64,000 nt of DNA from Myxococcus xanthus (GTDB lineage Bacteria > Myxococcota > Myxococcia > Myxococcales > Myxococcaceae), in NCBI RefSeq assembly GCF_006402735.1, contig NZ_CP017174.1:3227001-3291000 (forward strand). The letters run 5' to 3'. A model generated the notes under the pieces. It had not been told where the DNA came from. It ran no database searches and saw only the letters and a program-made list of their open reading frames with translations. Below are positions 1 to 9,567 of the stretch, one piece after another (the stretch's first letter is position 1; every line of letters begins with the position of its first letter). The position numbers were made by a program, and so were the translations under genes.

Positions 1-720
1 GGGCCCGTTGCCCAGCCACACCTTCGCGAAGGACAGCGGGTTGGGGTAGCCGCCGTAGTCGAGCGCCGACACCAGCGCGTGCGCCACGTCCACGTCCCCG
101 TGGAGGTCGAGGACGCCCGCGGCCTCCGGACGCTGCGCGAGGCCGAAGTAGCTGCGCTGCGCGAAGTCCTGTTCCTTCGTCTCGGACGTGCCCGCGACCA
201 GCTCTTCCGCGAGCTCCGCGAAGGTCTCCATGCCCAGCGTGTAGCAGCGGGCATTGAGGCTGAAGGCCGTCTCACCGGGGGCGATGTCGAAGAGGCGCTG
301 CTTGAGGATGCGGCCCTCGTCCGCGCCCTTCGTCATCTCGTGCCACGTGACGCCGTGCTGAGGCTCCCGGTTCAGCAGCGCCCACGACGTGACATTGAGT
401 CCGGCGTAGCGGGGCAGCGGGCCGTCATGGAAGTTGATGGCCATGCGCCGGGGCAGGCGCAAGATTTCGTCCTTCACCATGCTCAGGTTGACGATGCTGA
501 AGAGCCAGTCGAAGGGCGCCTGGGACAGGAAGGGCAGCACCTGCTCGCCGGGCGGCACGTGCGGCACGCCCTGCTCCTCCGCCCACTTCTGGAGCGCGGG
601 CTCGCGCGTGACGAGCCCGAGAATCCGGACGCCGCGCTCGGTGAGGGCTTGTGCACAGGGAACGACGAGGGTGCCCTCGCCAATGATGAAACAGCTGGGC
701 GACTCCGGAGCCGCGCTCAT
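1..720 (-). CDS. N-terminal formyltransferase domain of a (probable) NRPS, cut by the window edge
   Basis: The reading frame is open for 240 codons from an ATG at 720 (AGGAG-type RBS just upstream) to the window edge, so the C-terminus is missing. The protein resembles the formyltransferase fold of methionyl-tRNA formyltransferase: a Rossmann-like start (CFIIGEGTLVVPCAQAL), the N-x-H motif in INFHDGPLPRYAG at about residue 94 and an acidic ADEGRIL segment that would hold the catalytic Asp. Domains with this INFHDxPLPRYAG signature commonly open large NRPS proteins, as in LgrA-type and MupA-luciferase-containing synthetases, where they formylate or accompany the starter unit. It follows the PKS and hydrolase genes with a 40-bp gap on the same strand, which fits one operon. 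That the rest is an NRPS is inference. A free-standing formyltransferase is possible but less likely in this setting. Confidence 0.75.
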   Translation of the reverse strand, partial: MSAAPESPSCFIIGEGTLVVPCAQALTERGVRILGLVTREPALQKWAEEQGVPHVPPGEQVLPFLSQAPFDWLFSIVNLSMVKDEILRLPRRMAINFHDGPLPRYAGLNVTSWALLNREPQHGVTWHEMTKGADEGRILKQRLFDIAPGETAFSLNARCYTLGMETFAELAEELVAGTSETKEQDFAQRSYFGLAQRPEAAGVLDLHGDVDVAHALVSALDYGGYPNPLSFAKVWLGNGP

Positions 721-760
721 TCAGTGCCTCCTGCGTTGCTGCGATTCGGGTGTTCCCCGC

Positions 761-1603
761 TCACAAGCCCAGGCCCTGCCGGGCGTCGGCGAGCGCGGGG
801 GGATGCTTCAAAAGCTCGGCGTGCCCGATACCGGGGTACGTCTTGAGGGGGACGCGAAGCCCACGGCTGACGCGCTCGCCCTGGGCGGGAGGCAGCGCGC
901 TGTCGGCGCCTCCATGCAGCACGAGCGCGGGCGGGAGTCGCTTGGGTAGCAGCAGCGGCTGGTTGTCATACCGGTGCCGCCCGACGAGGCTGCCGATGAG
1001 CCCCGTGCGCCCCACCTTCATCGCCTGGAACGGCGCGAACAGCACCAGTCTCCGGGCGGGCGTGTCCTGCGCACGAAGCGCGTGGGCCGCCGCGAGCGCC
1101 GACATGGTTCCCATGGAGAAGCCCACGAGGTGGATGTCCTGCGCCGCGGCAGGATGCGTCTCCGTCAGCCAGCGCATGGCGCTCGCGGCGCTGTCACGGA
1201 GTGCTTCGGGGGACGGCTTGCCTGGCGAGCCGTCGAAGCCAGGGGGCGCGATGGCCGCCAGCCCGAGCCCACGGCCTTCGTCCAGCGACAGCAGGACGGA
1301 CTTCGCCTCCGCGAGGTATCCCGGGGTGTTGCCGCCGAAGTACACCAGCCACCGCGTCTCACCCGCGGAGGGAGGCCGCGTCAACGCGACGAGCCTGGGC
1401 GGTGCGTCGGGTCCCGTCACCGTCCATCCATCGGAGGTCAATCTCGCCCGCTCCTCCGCCGACAGCGGCGCGCCGGTGTAGGGGAACGGGCCCGGGAGAT
1501 CCGCGTCTTCTCGAGACAATCCCAGCATGAGGATTCCCATCGCCAGCACGCCAATGGTGATCAGCGGGAAGCGCTGGTTGACTCTGAATCGCGCCCCCCT
1601 CAC
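761..1603 (-). CDS. Alpha/beta hydrolase fold protein of the PKS operon
   Basis: This 280-residue protein has a hydrophobic N-terminal segment (about residues 14-30, signal anchor or signal peptide) followed by an alpha/beta hydrolase domain. The nucleophile elbow is GFSMG in the segment HLVGFSMGTMSALAAAH, and a C-terminal GIGHAELL supplies the likely catalytic His. A late Asp probably lies in the LVLHGGADSALPP loop. Its ATG overlaps the stop codon of the upstream PKS gene (ATGA), so translation is probably coupled. It may be a type II-like editing thioesterase or an esterase acting on the product. The hydrophobic N-terminus argues for membrane or periplasmic action, which would be unusual for an editing enzyme. 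The substrate cannot be told from sequence. Confidence 0.8.
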   Translation of the reverse strand: MRGARFRVNQRFPLITIGVLAMGILMLGLSREDADLPGPFPYTGAPLSAEERARLTSDGWTVTGPDAPPRLVALTRPPSAGETRWLVYFGGNTPGYLAEAKSVLLSLDEGRGLGLAAIAPPGFDGSPGKPSPEALRDSAASAMRWLTETHPAAAQDIHLVGFSMGTMSALAAAHALRAQDTPARRLVLFAPFQAMKVGRTGLIGSLVGRHRYDNQPLLLPKRLPPALVLHGGADSALPPAQGERVSRGLRVPLKTYPGIGHAELLKHPPALADARQGLGL

Positions 1604-4600
1604 TTCGTTCCCACCCGGCGCGCCTCGTCACGCGTGCCGCGCTGTGCGTCGTCCAAGGCCTCGCGGAGCAGCCGCCCCAGGACGTGGACGTTGGGTTCGC
1701 GCACCAGGCTGTCGTGGTCGCCCGGCACCTCGCGGATGTTCAGCGCCGGCACCAGCGGCTCCCAACCGAGGCTGGTGCCCATGTGCGCGTAGATGGCGTG
1801 AATCTCCTGCGCGCGGAACAGCGTCACGGGACCGGCGTAGGGGCTCGGGACGTAACGGCTGGCCAGGAGCTGGAAGCGCTCGGTGAGCTGGAGGTTGCGC
1901 AGCTCGATGGGCAGCGCTTCTCCCCGCTGCTCGTACCAGCGCAGCTTGAGCTGGCTCAACAGCCGGGTGCCGTCGCGCTCTACCTTGGTGCGCAGCTTCC
2001 GGCTGACGTAGCTGGCCGCGCCTTCCCGGCGCAGCTCCCGCAGGCGCTCATTGAGGGACTGGCGCCGCTCCTGGGTGGACGGATGGAAGGTGTCCAGGAA
2101 CGCGACCAGCGCCACCGGCTCGCCCAGCGCGTGTAGCCGCTGCGCCATTTCGTAGGCGACCACGCCGCCGCCGGAGTAGCCGCCGAGCAGGTAGGGCCCG
2201 TGGGGCTGCACCTGACGAATGCCCTCCAGGTAGATGGACGCCATCTCCTCGATGCTGTCGGCCGGAGGCAGCTTGCCGTCCACGCCGCGCGCCTGGAGCC
2301 CGTAGAAGGGCTGCTCCTTGCCGAGCGTCTGCGCCAGCTCGCGGAAGTTGAGGACGTTGCCGCCCGCGCCGTGCACGCAGAAGAAGGGAAGGGCATTGCC
2401 GCCCTTCTGGATGGTGACCAGCGGAGACCATGCCTTCGGCGTCGCCTTGACGCCTGGGGCCTGCGCGGCCGGCGTCGCGTCACCCGGAGCGGCGTCCGGC
2501 GTGAAGGGAATCCCGGCGGCCTCCCGCACCAGCGCGGCGCACTGCTCCAGCGTGGGGGCCTCGAACAGCGTGGCGAGCGTCAGGTCCGCGCCCAGCGTCT
2601 TCTTGATGCGCGCGAACAGGCGCACCGCGATGAGCGAGTGTCCGCCCAGTTCGAAGAAGTTGTCCTTGAGCCCCACCTTCGGCGCACCGAGCAGCTGCTG
2701 CCACAGCTCCGCCAGCTTGCGCTCCACGTCGTCGCGTGGGGCATCCGCGGCCGCCACACCGGACGGCGCGCCTGCCTGGGCCGTGGCCGCGGCCGCCGCG
2801 GGCTTCGCCTCCTGCTTCGGGCGCATGCGGGCCGCGAGGGTGTGCAGGTCCATGGAGCTGACGAAGAGCGCGGGCGTGTCCTTGAGGGCCAGCGCGCGCA
2901 GGAAGGCGTCCTGACCTTCCGCCGGCTTGATGCCCAAAGGCAGCCAGCTCTCCAGCAGTGAGCCCTTCTTCTGAGGCGAGCGGCCGAAACGCCGCGCCTC
3001 GACGGACGCGACGAGGTAGCCCTCGATGGCGCAGAAGACATTCCCGTCCGTGTCGGTGAGCGTGACGTCGAGCAGCGCGCCGCGGCCTTCCTCCTGGCGC
3101 ACGCGGACGTGGCTCAGCGCAACTTGGGGCCAGGGGCCCCAGACCTGGAGCTGCCGGTAGGAGACGGGCACGTGCAGCTTCCCCGGCTGCCCCGCGTCGG
3201 GGAGCAGGGAGAAGGCAAAGCCGGAGGCGATGTCCAGCAGCCCGGGCGGAATCCCGTACGTCGACAGGTCCTCTCGGTAGGCGGCGGGCAGCTCCAGACG
3301 GCCCAGGGCCTCGGACGTGCCGAAGCCCGCGCTGCGCAGCACCTTCCAGCGCGGACCGAACGCGATGAGCGCGTCCTGCGGCAGGGACTGTTCGCCCTCG
3401 CCGAAGGTCAGCGGCCGCTCACCGCAGCGGGCTTTCGCCGCGGACACGTTCAGCGCCGCGGGACGCTGGCCCGTGGCCTGGTGGAGCCGCGCGGTGGCGT
3501 GCTCCGTCCACGCGTTGCCGGCCGCGCGGCTGCGCACGCGGAAGGTGATGCCGTCGCCCTCCGGCGCCAGCCCGATCTCCACCTCCCGTACCTCGCCGTC
3601 CGGGACGTCCAGCGGCGACACCAGCGAGAGCTGCGACAGCTCCAGCGGCTCGCCAGGACGCGCCAGCGCCCAGGCGGCGCGGGCCAGCTCGACGTAGGCC
3701 GTGCCGGGGAGGACGGGGCCTCCGCCGCGCATGCGGTGCTCATCCAGCACCCAGTGGGCCTTCGCGTCGTAGATGGCGCGGAAGACGTGGTGCCCTTCGG
3801 GGGCCTCCACGCGCCGCTGGAGCAGCGGGTGGCTGACGGACTCACCGGGCGGCAGCTGCGGCGCGAGCTGCGCCGCGGCCATGCCGACCTCCTGCCAGAC
3901 GCCCCAGCCCAACGCGAGCGCGCGCTTCGCGATGCCCGTGGCCTCCAGCCGCGTCGCCTGCGCCAGCAGGTACGCGTTGGCGGCGACGTAGTCCACCTGC
4001 CCCGGGGGCCCGAGCCACGCGCTCGTCGACGCGAAGCTGACGAAGAAGTCCAGGGCCGCGCCTTGCAGCGCCTCTTCCAGCGCGAGCGCCCCCATCGCCT
4101 TGGGCGCGAGCACCCGCAGGGCAGAGTCGCGTGTCTTCGCCTCCAGCGGCCCGTCCTCGAGCGTGCCCGCCGCGTGCACCACGCCATGCAAGGCGCCGAA
4201 GCGCTCCCGCACCTGGGCGATGGCCGCGCGCAGCTGGCCGGCGTCGGTGGTGTCCGCCTTGAGCAGCAGCACCTGCGCGCCAAGGCCTTCCAACGTGCGC
4301 TGAAGCTCCGCGTGTGACGTGCTGGCCGCCGACCGCGATACCAGCGCGAGCCGGGCCTTCACCTTGCGAGCGAAGAGCTCCGCGAGCGTGCGGCCGATGC
4401 CGCCCAGGCCGCCCGTGATGAGGTAGACGCCCTGGTCGCGCAGTGGCGTCGGGCCCTCGTCCAGCGCCGTCCGCTCCACCACCTGCACCAGCCGGCGTCC
4501 ACCGCGCAGCGCCACCGGCGCCTCGACGTCCGGACGCAGCAGCTCGTCCGCGAGCTCCCGCGCCTGGCCCATCACGTTGACCACCAGCTGCAGGTCCACC

Positions 4601-7600
4601 ACGCGGGCCTTGAGCTCGGGAAGCTCCTTCGGACCCACGAGCAGCGGACCGAAGCTGAGCGCCTGCTCGGGGCTCGTGGCGTGTCCTTCGGCGGGCAGGG
4701 CCTCCTGGGTCACCCGCATGTAGCGCAGGCCCGGCGGCAGCGACTCGGAGGTCAGGGACTGCATCAGCGCCAGCGGCGTGATGAAGTACCGCGACACCGA
4801 GCGTTCCCAACCCAGCGGGGCCATGTCCCGGCCGGTGACGTCCACGATGCGAGGCGGCACGCGCCCCTCGGCGCCCAGCGCATCCCAGAGCGCTTCCCAG
4901 TCCTCGCGCGCGTCGAACCGCAGGGTGAAGTGACCCTCGTCCGCGCGGCCAAAGGCATCGCCCGGCAGCACGCGCATCACCTGGGCGCCGCGCGCCGACA
5001 GCTCGCGAGCCAGCTCGCTGAGCAGCAGGTGCTGCTCGCCAACGAGGAGCCAGCGCTCGTTCTCCGCCGGTGCCTCGGGCGCCGCGCCGGCCTGCTCGCG
5101 GAAGCGCGGCACGTAGCCCCATCGCGACACGTTCTCTTCACGCACCAGCGGGCGCTCACCCTCGCGCCGCGCCATGAAGGTGCCGCTGCCCGGCTCCACC
5201 CAGTGGCGCTCACGCTCGAAGGCATATGTGGGCAGCGCCACGCGGCGCCGCTTCTGGCCATCGAAGAGCGCCGCGGCGTCCAGGTCCACGCCCGCGGCCC
5301 AGAGGCGGCCGAGCGCGAGCTGGAAGAACGCCAGGTCCGCCACGGTGTCGTTGGGGTGCCGCAGAGACGGCACCAACTGCTCGGCCTGCGGCTTCTCCAC
5401 CTGGGCGCGCAGCAGCTGCGTCAGCGTCTGGCCGGGACCGACCTCCAGGTAGACGCGCGCCTTGTCCGCCAGGAGCACGCCCGCGCCCTCGGCGAAGCGC
5501 ACCGGCTGACGCAGGTGCCGCACCCAGTAGTCGGGCGACGTGGCCTCCTCGGGCGTCACCCATGCCCCGGTGACGTTGGAGATCCACGGTCCGGTGGGCT
5601 TGGAGAAGCGCACCGTGCCGAGGAACTCTCGGAAGGGCGCGAGGATGGGCTCCAGCATGCGCGAGTGCGCGGCCACGCGGATGTGCAGCCGCCGCGCCTC
5701 CACCTCGCGGGCCTTGAGCTGGGCCTCCAGCGCTTCGATGGCGGCCACTTCACCGGAGACGAGGCACAGCCCCGGTGCGTTGTGCGCGCCCAGGTCCAGG
5801 CCCTCGCCCAGCAGCGGCTTCAACTCCGCCTCGGGCATCTCCACGCTGAGCATCGCGCCCGCGGGGAGCTGGTCGAAGAGGCGGCCACGGCAGGCGACGA
5901 TGCCCAGCGCGTCCTTCACCGAGAACACGCCGTTGAGCTGGGCGCAGGCGTACTCGCCCATGCTGTGGCCCATGCAGGCCTGCGGCGTCAGCCCCCGCGC
6001 CTTCCACAGCGCGGCCAGCGACAGCTCCACGGACAGCAGCGCCGGCAGCGCGTAGGTGGCCTGCTCCAACTGGGCGCGGGCCTCCTTCTCGGCGCCGGCC
6101 TCCGGGAAGAGCAGGGGACGCAGCTTCAGCGACTGGTGCTGTTCGAGCAGCGACAGGCACTCATCCAGCGCGCGGCGGAACACGGGCTCCTGCTCGTAGA
6201 GGCCCTTCGCCATGCCCGGGTACTGCGCGCCGCCGCCCGGGAAGAGGAAGACGACGGAGCGGCCTTCCGCCTCAGTCTGTGCCTGGGCCGTCCGTGCGGC
6301 CTCCGGCTGCGACAGCAGGCGCACGGCCTCCTCGCGCGACGACGCCACCACGGCGCGGCGATGCGCGAAGCGGCGGCGGCCCGCGAGCAGCGTGTACGAG
6401 GCGTCACCCAGGTTCGGCGCGTCCGCTTCACCCAGCCGCGTGGCCAGCCGCTGGGCGGCGCGCTCCAGGGCGGCGGGGGTGCGCGCGGACAGCCAAAGCG
6501 TTTCGAAGGGACGCGCGGAGGACGTCTGCGGCTGCGCGGGCGCCTCCTCCAGGATGACGTGCGCGTTGGTGCCGCCCACGCCCAGCGAGTTCACCGCCGC
6601 CCGGCGCGGACGGCCCTTGGTCGCGGCCCAGTCGCGGAGCGTCGCGTTCACGCTGAAGGGCGAGCGCGCGAAGTCGATTTGAGGGTTGGGCTTCTCGAAG
6701 TGCAGCGTGGGCGCCATCTGCTTGTGGCGCAGCATCTGGACGACCTTGACGAAGCTCGCCACGCCCGCGGCCGTGTCCAGGTGGCCGATGTTCGTCTTCA
6801 CCGAGCCGATGCGGCAGAACCCGCTCTTCTGCGTCTGCGTGCGGAAGGCCTGGGTGAGGGCGGTGATTTCAATCGGGTCGCCCACCGGCGTGCCGGTGCC
6901 GTGGCATTCGATGTAGTCGATGGAGTCGGCGCTGATGCCGGAGACGTTGAGCGCCTCCACGACCGCGTCCGCCTGTCCGTCCACGGACGGCGCCAGGTAG
7001 CCCACCTTGCGCGCGCCGTCGTTGTTCACCGCGCTGCCCTTCACCACCGCGTAGATGGTGTCGCCATCCGCCAGCGCATCCTCCAGGCGGCGCAGCACGA
7101 CGACGCCCGCGCCGCTGCCGAAGAGCGTGCCCTGCGAACGATGGTCGAACGCGCGGCAGTGCCCGTCCGGTGAGAGGATTTCCCCCTCCTGGTACAGGTA
7201 GCCCCGGTAGTGCGGCAGCTCCAGCGTGACGCCGCCCGCCAGCGCCAGGTCGCACTCGCGCGCCAGCAAGCTCTGGCAGGCGGAGTGGATGGCGACGAGC
7301 GACGTGGAGCACGCTGTCTGCACGTTGAGGCTGGGCCCGCGCAGGTCCAGGCAGTACGACACGCGCGTGGTGAGAAAGTCCTTGTCGTTGCCCGTGTGCC
7401 GCACCAGGAACAGGCCCACCTGTTCCATCAGCTGCGGGTTGGTGAAGAGGTTGTAGGGCATGTACGCGTTCATGCCCGAGCCGCCGAACACGCCGACGGG
7501 CCCCTTGAAGCGCTCCGGCGGATGGCCGCTGTGCTCCAGCGCTTCCCAGCACACCTCCAGGAAGTGGCGGTGCTGCGGGTCCATGAGGGACGCCTCGCGC

Positions 7601-7863
7601 GCGCTGAAGCCGAAGAAGCCCGCGTCGAAGTCCTCCAGGCCCTCGTACACCATGCCCGACTTCACGTAGTTCGGGTCCTGGAGCAGCGCCGGGTCCACGC
7701 CCGCGCTCAAGAGCTGCGCGTCACTGAAGTGCGTGACGGACTCGACGCCGTCGCGCACGCGGCGCCAGAACGTGTCCACATCGCGCGCTCCAGGCAGTCG
7801 CGCGGCCATACCTACCACCGCGATGTCTGGAGAATCCGAAAGCCCTTCAGCGTCTTCCGTCAT
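1600..7863 (-). CDS. Type I polyketide synthase, single module KS-AT-KR-DH-ACP-TE
   Basis: A 2087-residue modular PKS. Domains in order: ketosynthase (about 12-440; Cys185 in TACSTS, His321 in ECHGTGTPVGD, His361 in KTNIGH); acyltransferase (about 535-850; Ser634 in GHSMG, His733 in RVAAHS); a long linker; ketoreductase (NADPH loop GGLGGIG at 1151-1157; Ser1279, Tyr1292, Asn1296); dehydratase-like domain (His1376 in DEHRMRGGGPVLPG, Asp1544 in LLD); acyl carrier protein (Ser1743 in LGGHSL); thioesterase (Ser1897 in GYSGG, Asp1924, His2050 in GDHD). All catalytic residues appear present. It is a final, product-releasing module, yet it is the first gene of its operon, and the DH follows the KR instead of preceding it. 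The AT motif VAAH matches neither the malonyl HAFH nor the methylmalonyl YASH signature. No N-terminal docking helix is evident. The product is unknown. Confidence 0.95.
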   Translation of the reverse strand: MTEDAEGLSDSPDIAVVGMAARLPGARDVDTFWRRVRDGVESVTHFSDAQLLSAGVDPALLQDPNYVKSGMVYEGLEDFDAGFFGFSAREASLMDPQHRHFLEVCWEALEHSGHPPERFKGPVGVFGGSGMNAYMPYNLFTNPQLMEQVGLFLVRHTGNDKDFLTTRVSYCLDLRGPSLNVQTACSTSLVAIHSACQSLLARECDLALAGGVTLELPHYRGYLYQEGEILSPDGHCRAFDHRSQGTLFGSGAGVVVLRRLEDALADGDTIYAVVKGSAVNNDGARKVGYLAPSVDGQADAVVEALNVSGISADSIDYIECHGTGTPVGDPIEITALTQAFRTQTQKSGFCRIGSVKTNIGHLDTAAGVASFVKVVQMLRHKQMAPTLHFEKPNPQIDFARSPFSVNATLRDWAATKGRPRRAAVNSLGVGGTNAHVILEEAPAQPQTSSARPFETLWLSARTPAALERAAQRLATRLGEADAPNLGDASYTLLAGRRRFAHRRAVVASSREEAVRLLSQPEAARTAQAQTEAEGRSVVFLFPGGGAQYPGMAKGLYEQEPVFRRALDECLSLLEQHQSLKLRPLLFPEAGAEKEARAQLEQATYALPALLSVELSLAALWKARGLTPQACMGHSMGEYACAQLNGVFSVKDALGIVACRGRLFDQLPAGAMLSVEMPEAELKPLLGEGLDLGAHNAPGLCLVSGEVAAIEALEAQLKAREVEARRLHIRVAAHSRMLEPILAPFREFLGTVRFSKPTGPWISNVTGAWVTPEEATSPDYWVRHLRQPVRFAEGAGVLLADKARVYLEVGPGQTLTQLLRAQVEKPQAEQLVPSLRHPNDTVADLAFFQLALGRLWAAGVDLDAAALFDGQKRRRVALPTYAFERERHWVEPGSGTFMARREGERPLVREENVSRWGYVPRFREQAGAAPEAPAENERWLLVGEQHLLLSELARELSARGAQVMRVLPGDAFGRADEGHFTLRFDAREDWEALWDALGAEGRVPPRIVDVTGRDMAPLGWERSVSRYFITPLALMQSLTSESLPPGLRYMRVTQEALPAEGHATSPEQALSFGPLLVGPKELPELKARVVDLQLVVNVMGQARELADELLRPDVEAPVALRGGRRLVQVVERTALDEGPTPLRDQGVYLITGGLGGIGRTLAELFARKVKARLALVSRSAASTSHAELQRTLEGLGAQVLLLKADTTDAGQLRAAIAQVRERFGALHGVVHAAGTLEDGPLEAKTRDSALRVLAPKAMGALALEEALQGAALDFFVSFASTSAWLGPPGQVDYVAANAYLLAQATRLEATGIAKRALALGWGVWQEVGMAAAQLAPQLPPGESVSHPLLQRRVEAPEGHHVFRAIYDAKAHWVLDEHRMRGGGPVLPGTAYVELARAAWALARPGEPLELSQLSLVSPLDVPDGEVREVEIGLAPEGDGITFRVRSRAAGNAWTEHATARLHQATGQRPAALNVSAAKARCGERPLTFGEGEQSLPQDALIAFGPRWKVLRSAGFGTSEALGRLELPAAYREDLSTYGIPPGLLDIASGFAFSLLPDAGQPGKLHVPVSYRQLQVWGPWPQVALSHVRVRQEEGRGALLDVTLTDTDGNVFCAIEGYLVASVEARRFGRSPQKKGSLLESWLPLGIKPAEGQDAFLRALALKDTPALFVSSMDLHTLAARMRPKQEAKPAAAAATAQAGAPSGVAAADAPRDDVERKLAELWQQLLGAPKVGLKDNFFELGGHSLIAVRLFARIKKTLGADLTLATLFEAPTLEQCAALVREAAGIPFTPDAAPGDATPAAQAPGVKATPKAWSPLVTIQKGGNALPFFCVHGAGGNVLNFRELAQTLGKEQPFYGLQARGVDGKLPPADSIEEMASIYLEGIRQVQPHGPYLLGGYSGGGVVAYEMAQRLHALGEPVALVAFLDTFHPSTQERRQSLNERLRELRREGAASYVSRKLRTKVERDGTRLLSQLKLRWYEQRGEALPIELRNLQLTERFQLLASRYVPSPYAGPVTLFRAQEIHAIYAHMGTSLGWEPLVPALNIREVPGDHDSLVREPNVHVLGRLLREALDDAQRGTRDEARRVGTK

Positions 7864-7991
7864 GACAGTAGTCCTGGAAAGTACCGCTTCCAGCAGTTCA
7901 AATCAGCACAGTATGAGGCGGGTCGAACCTGCCCCAGCTTTGGAACCGGAGTACCGAGGTCTGTCACGGCATCCCCCCCGCTGCGTTCAGC

Positions 7992-9509
7992 CTACTCGTG
8001 TGTGGCGTTGAGCCCGAATATCTGGCGCAGCCGTCCGAGTATACGGCCGACCTCGGCGGGAATGGCGTCGCTGCTCGTGCCGCTCGCTTCCGCCACCGCG
8101 CGCAGCTGGGTCCGCCGCTGGGCAAGCATGGAGGAGAGCTGCCGGGCCAGGCCGGGGTACTCCGCGAAGAGGCGGGCGAAGGTGGGTCGGTCTACTTCGA
8201 GGAGCAACGAGTCCTCCACCGCCACCACCGTGGCCGAACGGCGCTCTCCCGTCAGCAGGCACATCTCTCCGAAGTAGCTGCCCCGGCCCAGGCGGGTGAC
8301 TTCCGACTGGGACTTCCCCGTGCGCACGCTCACCTCGCCGGAGGCGAGCACGTAGAATGTCCGCCCCTCCTCGCCCTCCTGGATGATGCGCTCGCCGGCG
8401 CCGAAGCGGCGCACCAGTGACTCCTGCCGCAGCCGGTCCAGCTCCTCCGTGTCCAGCGTCTGGAAGAGGTCCACGGCGCCCAGGAGGTTGCGGATGGTGT
8501 CCTCGGACAGCTCCGTGCGCGCCGTCTCCTGTCGCACGTGCACCGTGCGCTGGGCGTAGGGAATCTCGATGTTCTCCCGGCGCAGCCGGTACCACAGGCG
8601 AGAGTGGAGGTCCTCCTTCACCGCGTCGGACTGGCCGTACTCGGCGATGAAGAAGCGCACCATGTAGCGGATGGCGGAATCCTCGTAGGTCAGCGTGCGC
8701 GCGATGGGCGACGGCTCCGGGAGGATGAGCGGGGTTTCCCGCATCGTCTCCAGCAGCGCGTGTTTGACCTGGTTGGGCGCGGCGTCCCGAGACAGGCGGA
8801 ACTCCACGTCGATGCCGACGGGGTTCAGGTCCTGGGTGAAGTTGAGGACCAGCTCCTTGGCCACCATGCTGTTGGGCAGCGTGATGACCTCGCGGCGGAA
8901 GTTCGCCAGGCGGATGGAGCGCCAGCCGATGAAGACCACGCGTCCGGTGTGTGTGCCGATGCGGATGAAGTGGCCGACCTCGAAGGGGCGGTCCAACTGG
9001 AGGGACAGGCCCGCGAAGAGGTTGCCCAGCGTCTCCTGGAGCGCCAGACCGATGACCACCGACAGCACCGCGGACGTGGCCACCAGGCCCGCCAGGTCCA
9101 CGTTGAACTGGGTGCGCAGGAGCGGCAGCACCGCCAGTGGGTACAGCGTGAAGTCGATGACGTTGCGCAGGATTTTCGGTGTGCCCACCGCCGGCGCGCG
9201 CAGCCGGATCAACTTCAGCGCCAGGGCCACGCTGGCGCGGATGCCACCGAAGGTGAACATCAGCATCCAGCTGACCTGGAGCGCCTTCTGCAGGCCCTCT
9301 GGCGCCGTCGCGGGCAGGGCCCATGTGGCCAGCCGGAGGACGATGAACGCGATGAGGAGCCGGATGGCGCTCTTCAAATCCTGTCGCAGGTCGGCGTCAT
9401 GGGAGGTGGCGCGCACCCCCATCAGCACGACGATGAGCAGCGCACCCACGGCCAGGGACAGATTGCTCTGAAGGAAGGGCAGCAAGGCGGGGGGAATGTC
9501 TCCCGCCAT
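7992..9509 (-). CDS. MscS-family mechanosensitive channel with C-terminal cyclic-nucleotide-binding domain
   Basis: A 505-residue membrane protein. Hydrophobic segments lie near 8-31, 47-65, 78-101 and 116-133. A pore-helix/MscS region of about 135-335 follows, containing VDLAGLVATSAVLSVVIGLA and the beta-domain entry GLSLQLDRPFEVGHFIRIG. A cNMP-binding domain (about 345-460) has the phosphate-binding cassette GSYFGEMCLLTGERRSATV. The protein is probably a ligand-modulated channel of the inner membrane. The frame stays open upstream to 9860, but that extension lies antisense over holB and looks non-native. ATG 9509 (MAGDIPPALL) starts the hydrophobic region and leaves a 58-bp divergent gap to holB, so it was chosen as the start. 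The stop is TAG at 7992. Whether cAMP, c-di-GMP or another ligand binds is unknown. Confidence 0.88.
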   Translation of the reverse strand: MAGDIPPALLPFLQSNLSLAVGALLIVVLMGVRATSHDADLRQDLKSAIRLLIAFIVLRLATWALPATAPEGLQKALQVSWMLMFTFGGIRASVALALKLIRLRAPAVGTPKILRNVIDFTLYPLAVLPLLRTQFNVDLAGLVATSAVLSVVIGLALQETLGNLFAGLSLQLDRPFEVGHFIRIGTHTGRVVFIGWRSIRLANFRREVITLPNSMVAKELVLNFTQDLNPVGIDVEFRLSRDAAPNQVKHALLETMRETPLILPEPSPIARTLTYEDSAIRYMVRFFIAEYGQSDAVKEDLHSRLWYRLRRENIEIPYAQRTVHVRQETARTELSEDTIRNLLGAVDLFQTLDTEELDRLRQESLVRRFGAGERIIQEGEEGRTFYVLASGEVSVRTGKSQSEVTRLGRGSYFGEMCLLTGERRSATVVAVEDSLLLEVDRPTFARLFAEYPGLARQLSSMLAQRRTQLRAVAEASGTSSDAIPAEVGRILGRLRQIFGLNATHE

Positions 9510-9567
9510 CTCCACGGGGGTCAAGGCGGCCGTTGACGCGTGCCGCGTGAGCGGGGATACACGCGCC

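Noticed and set aside
4681-7173. Long plus-strand open frame (830 codons) opposite the PKS
   Set aside because: It lies fully antisense to a catalytically complete PKS, is rich in Arg/His/Gln as expected of a mirrored GC-rich gene, and has no domains.
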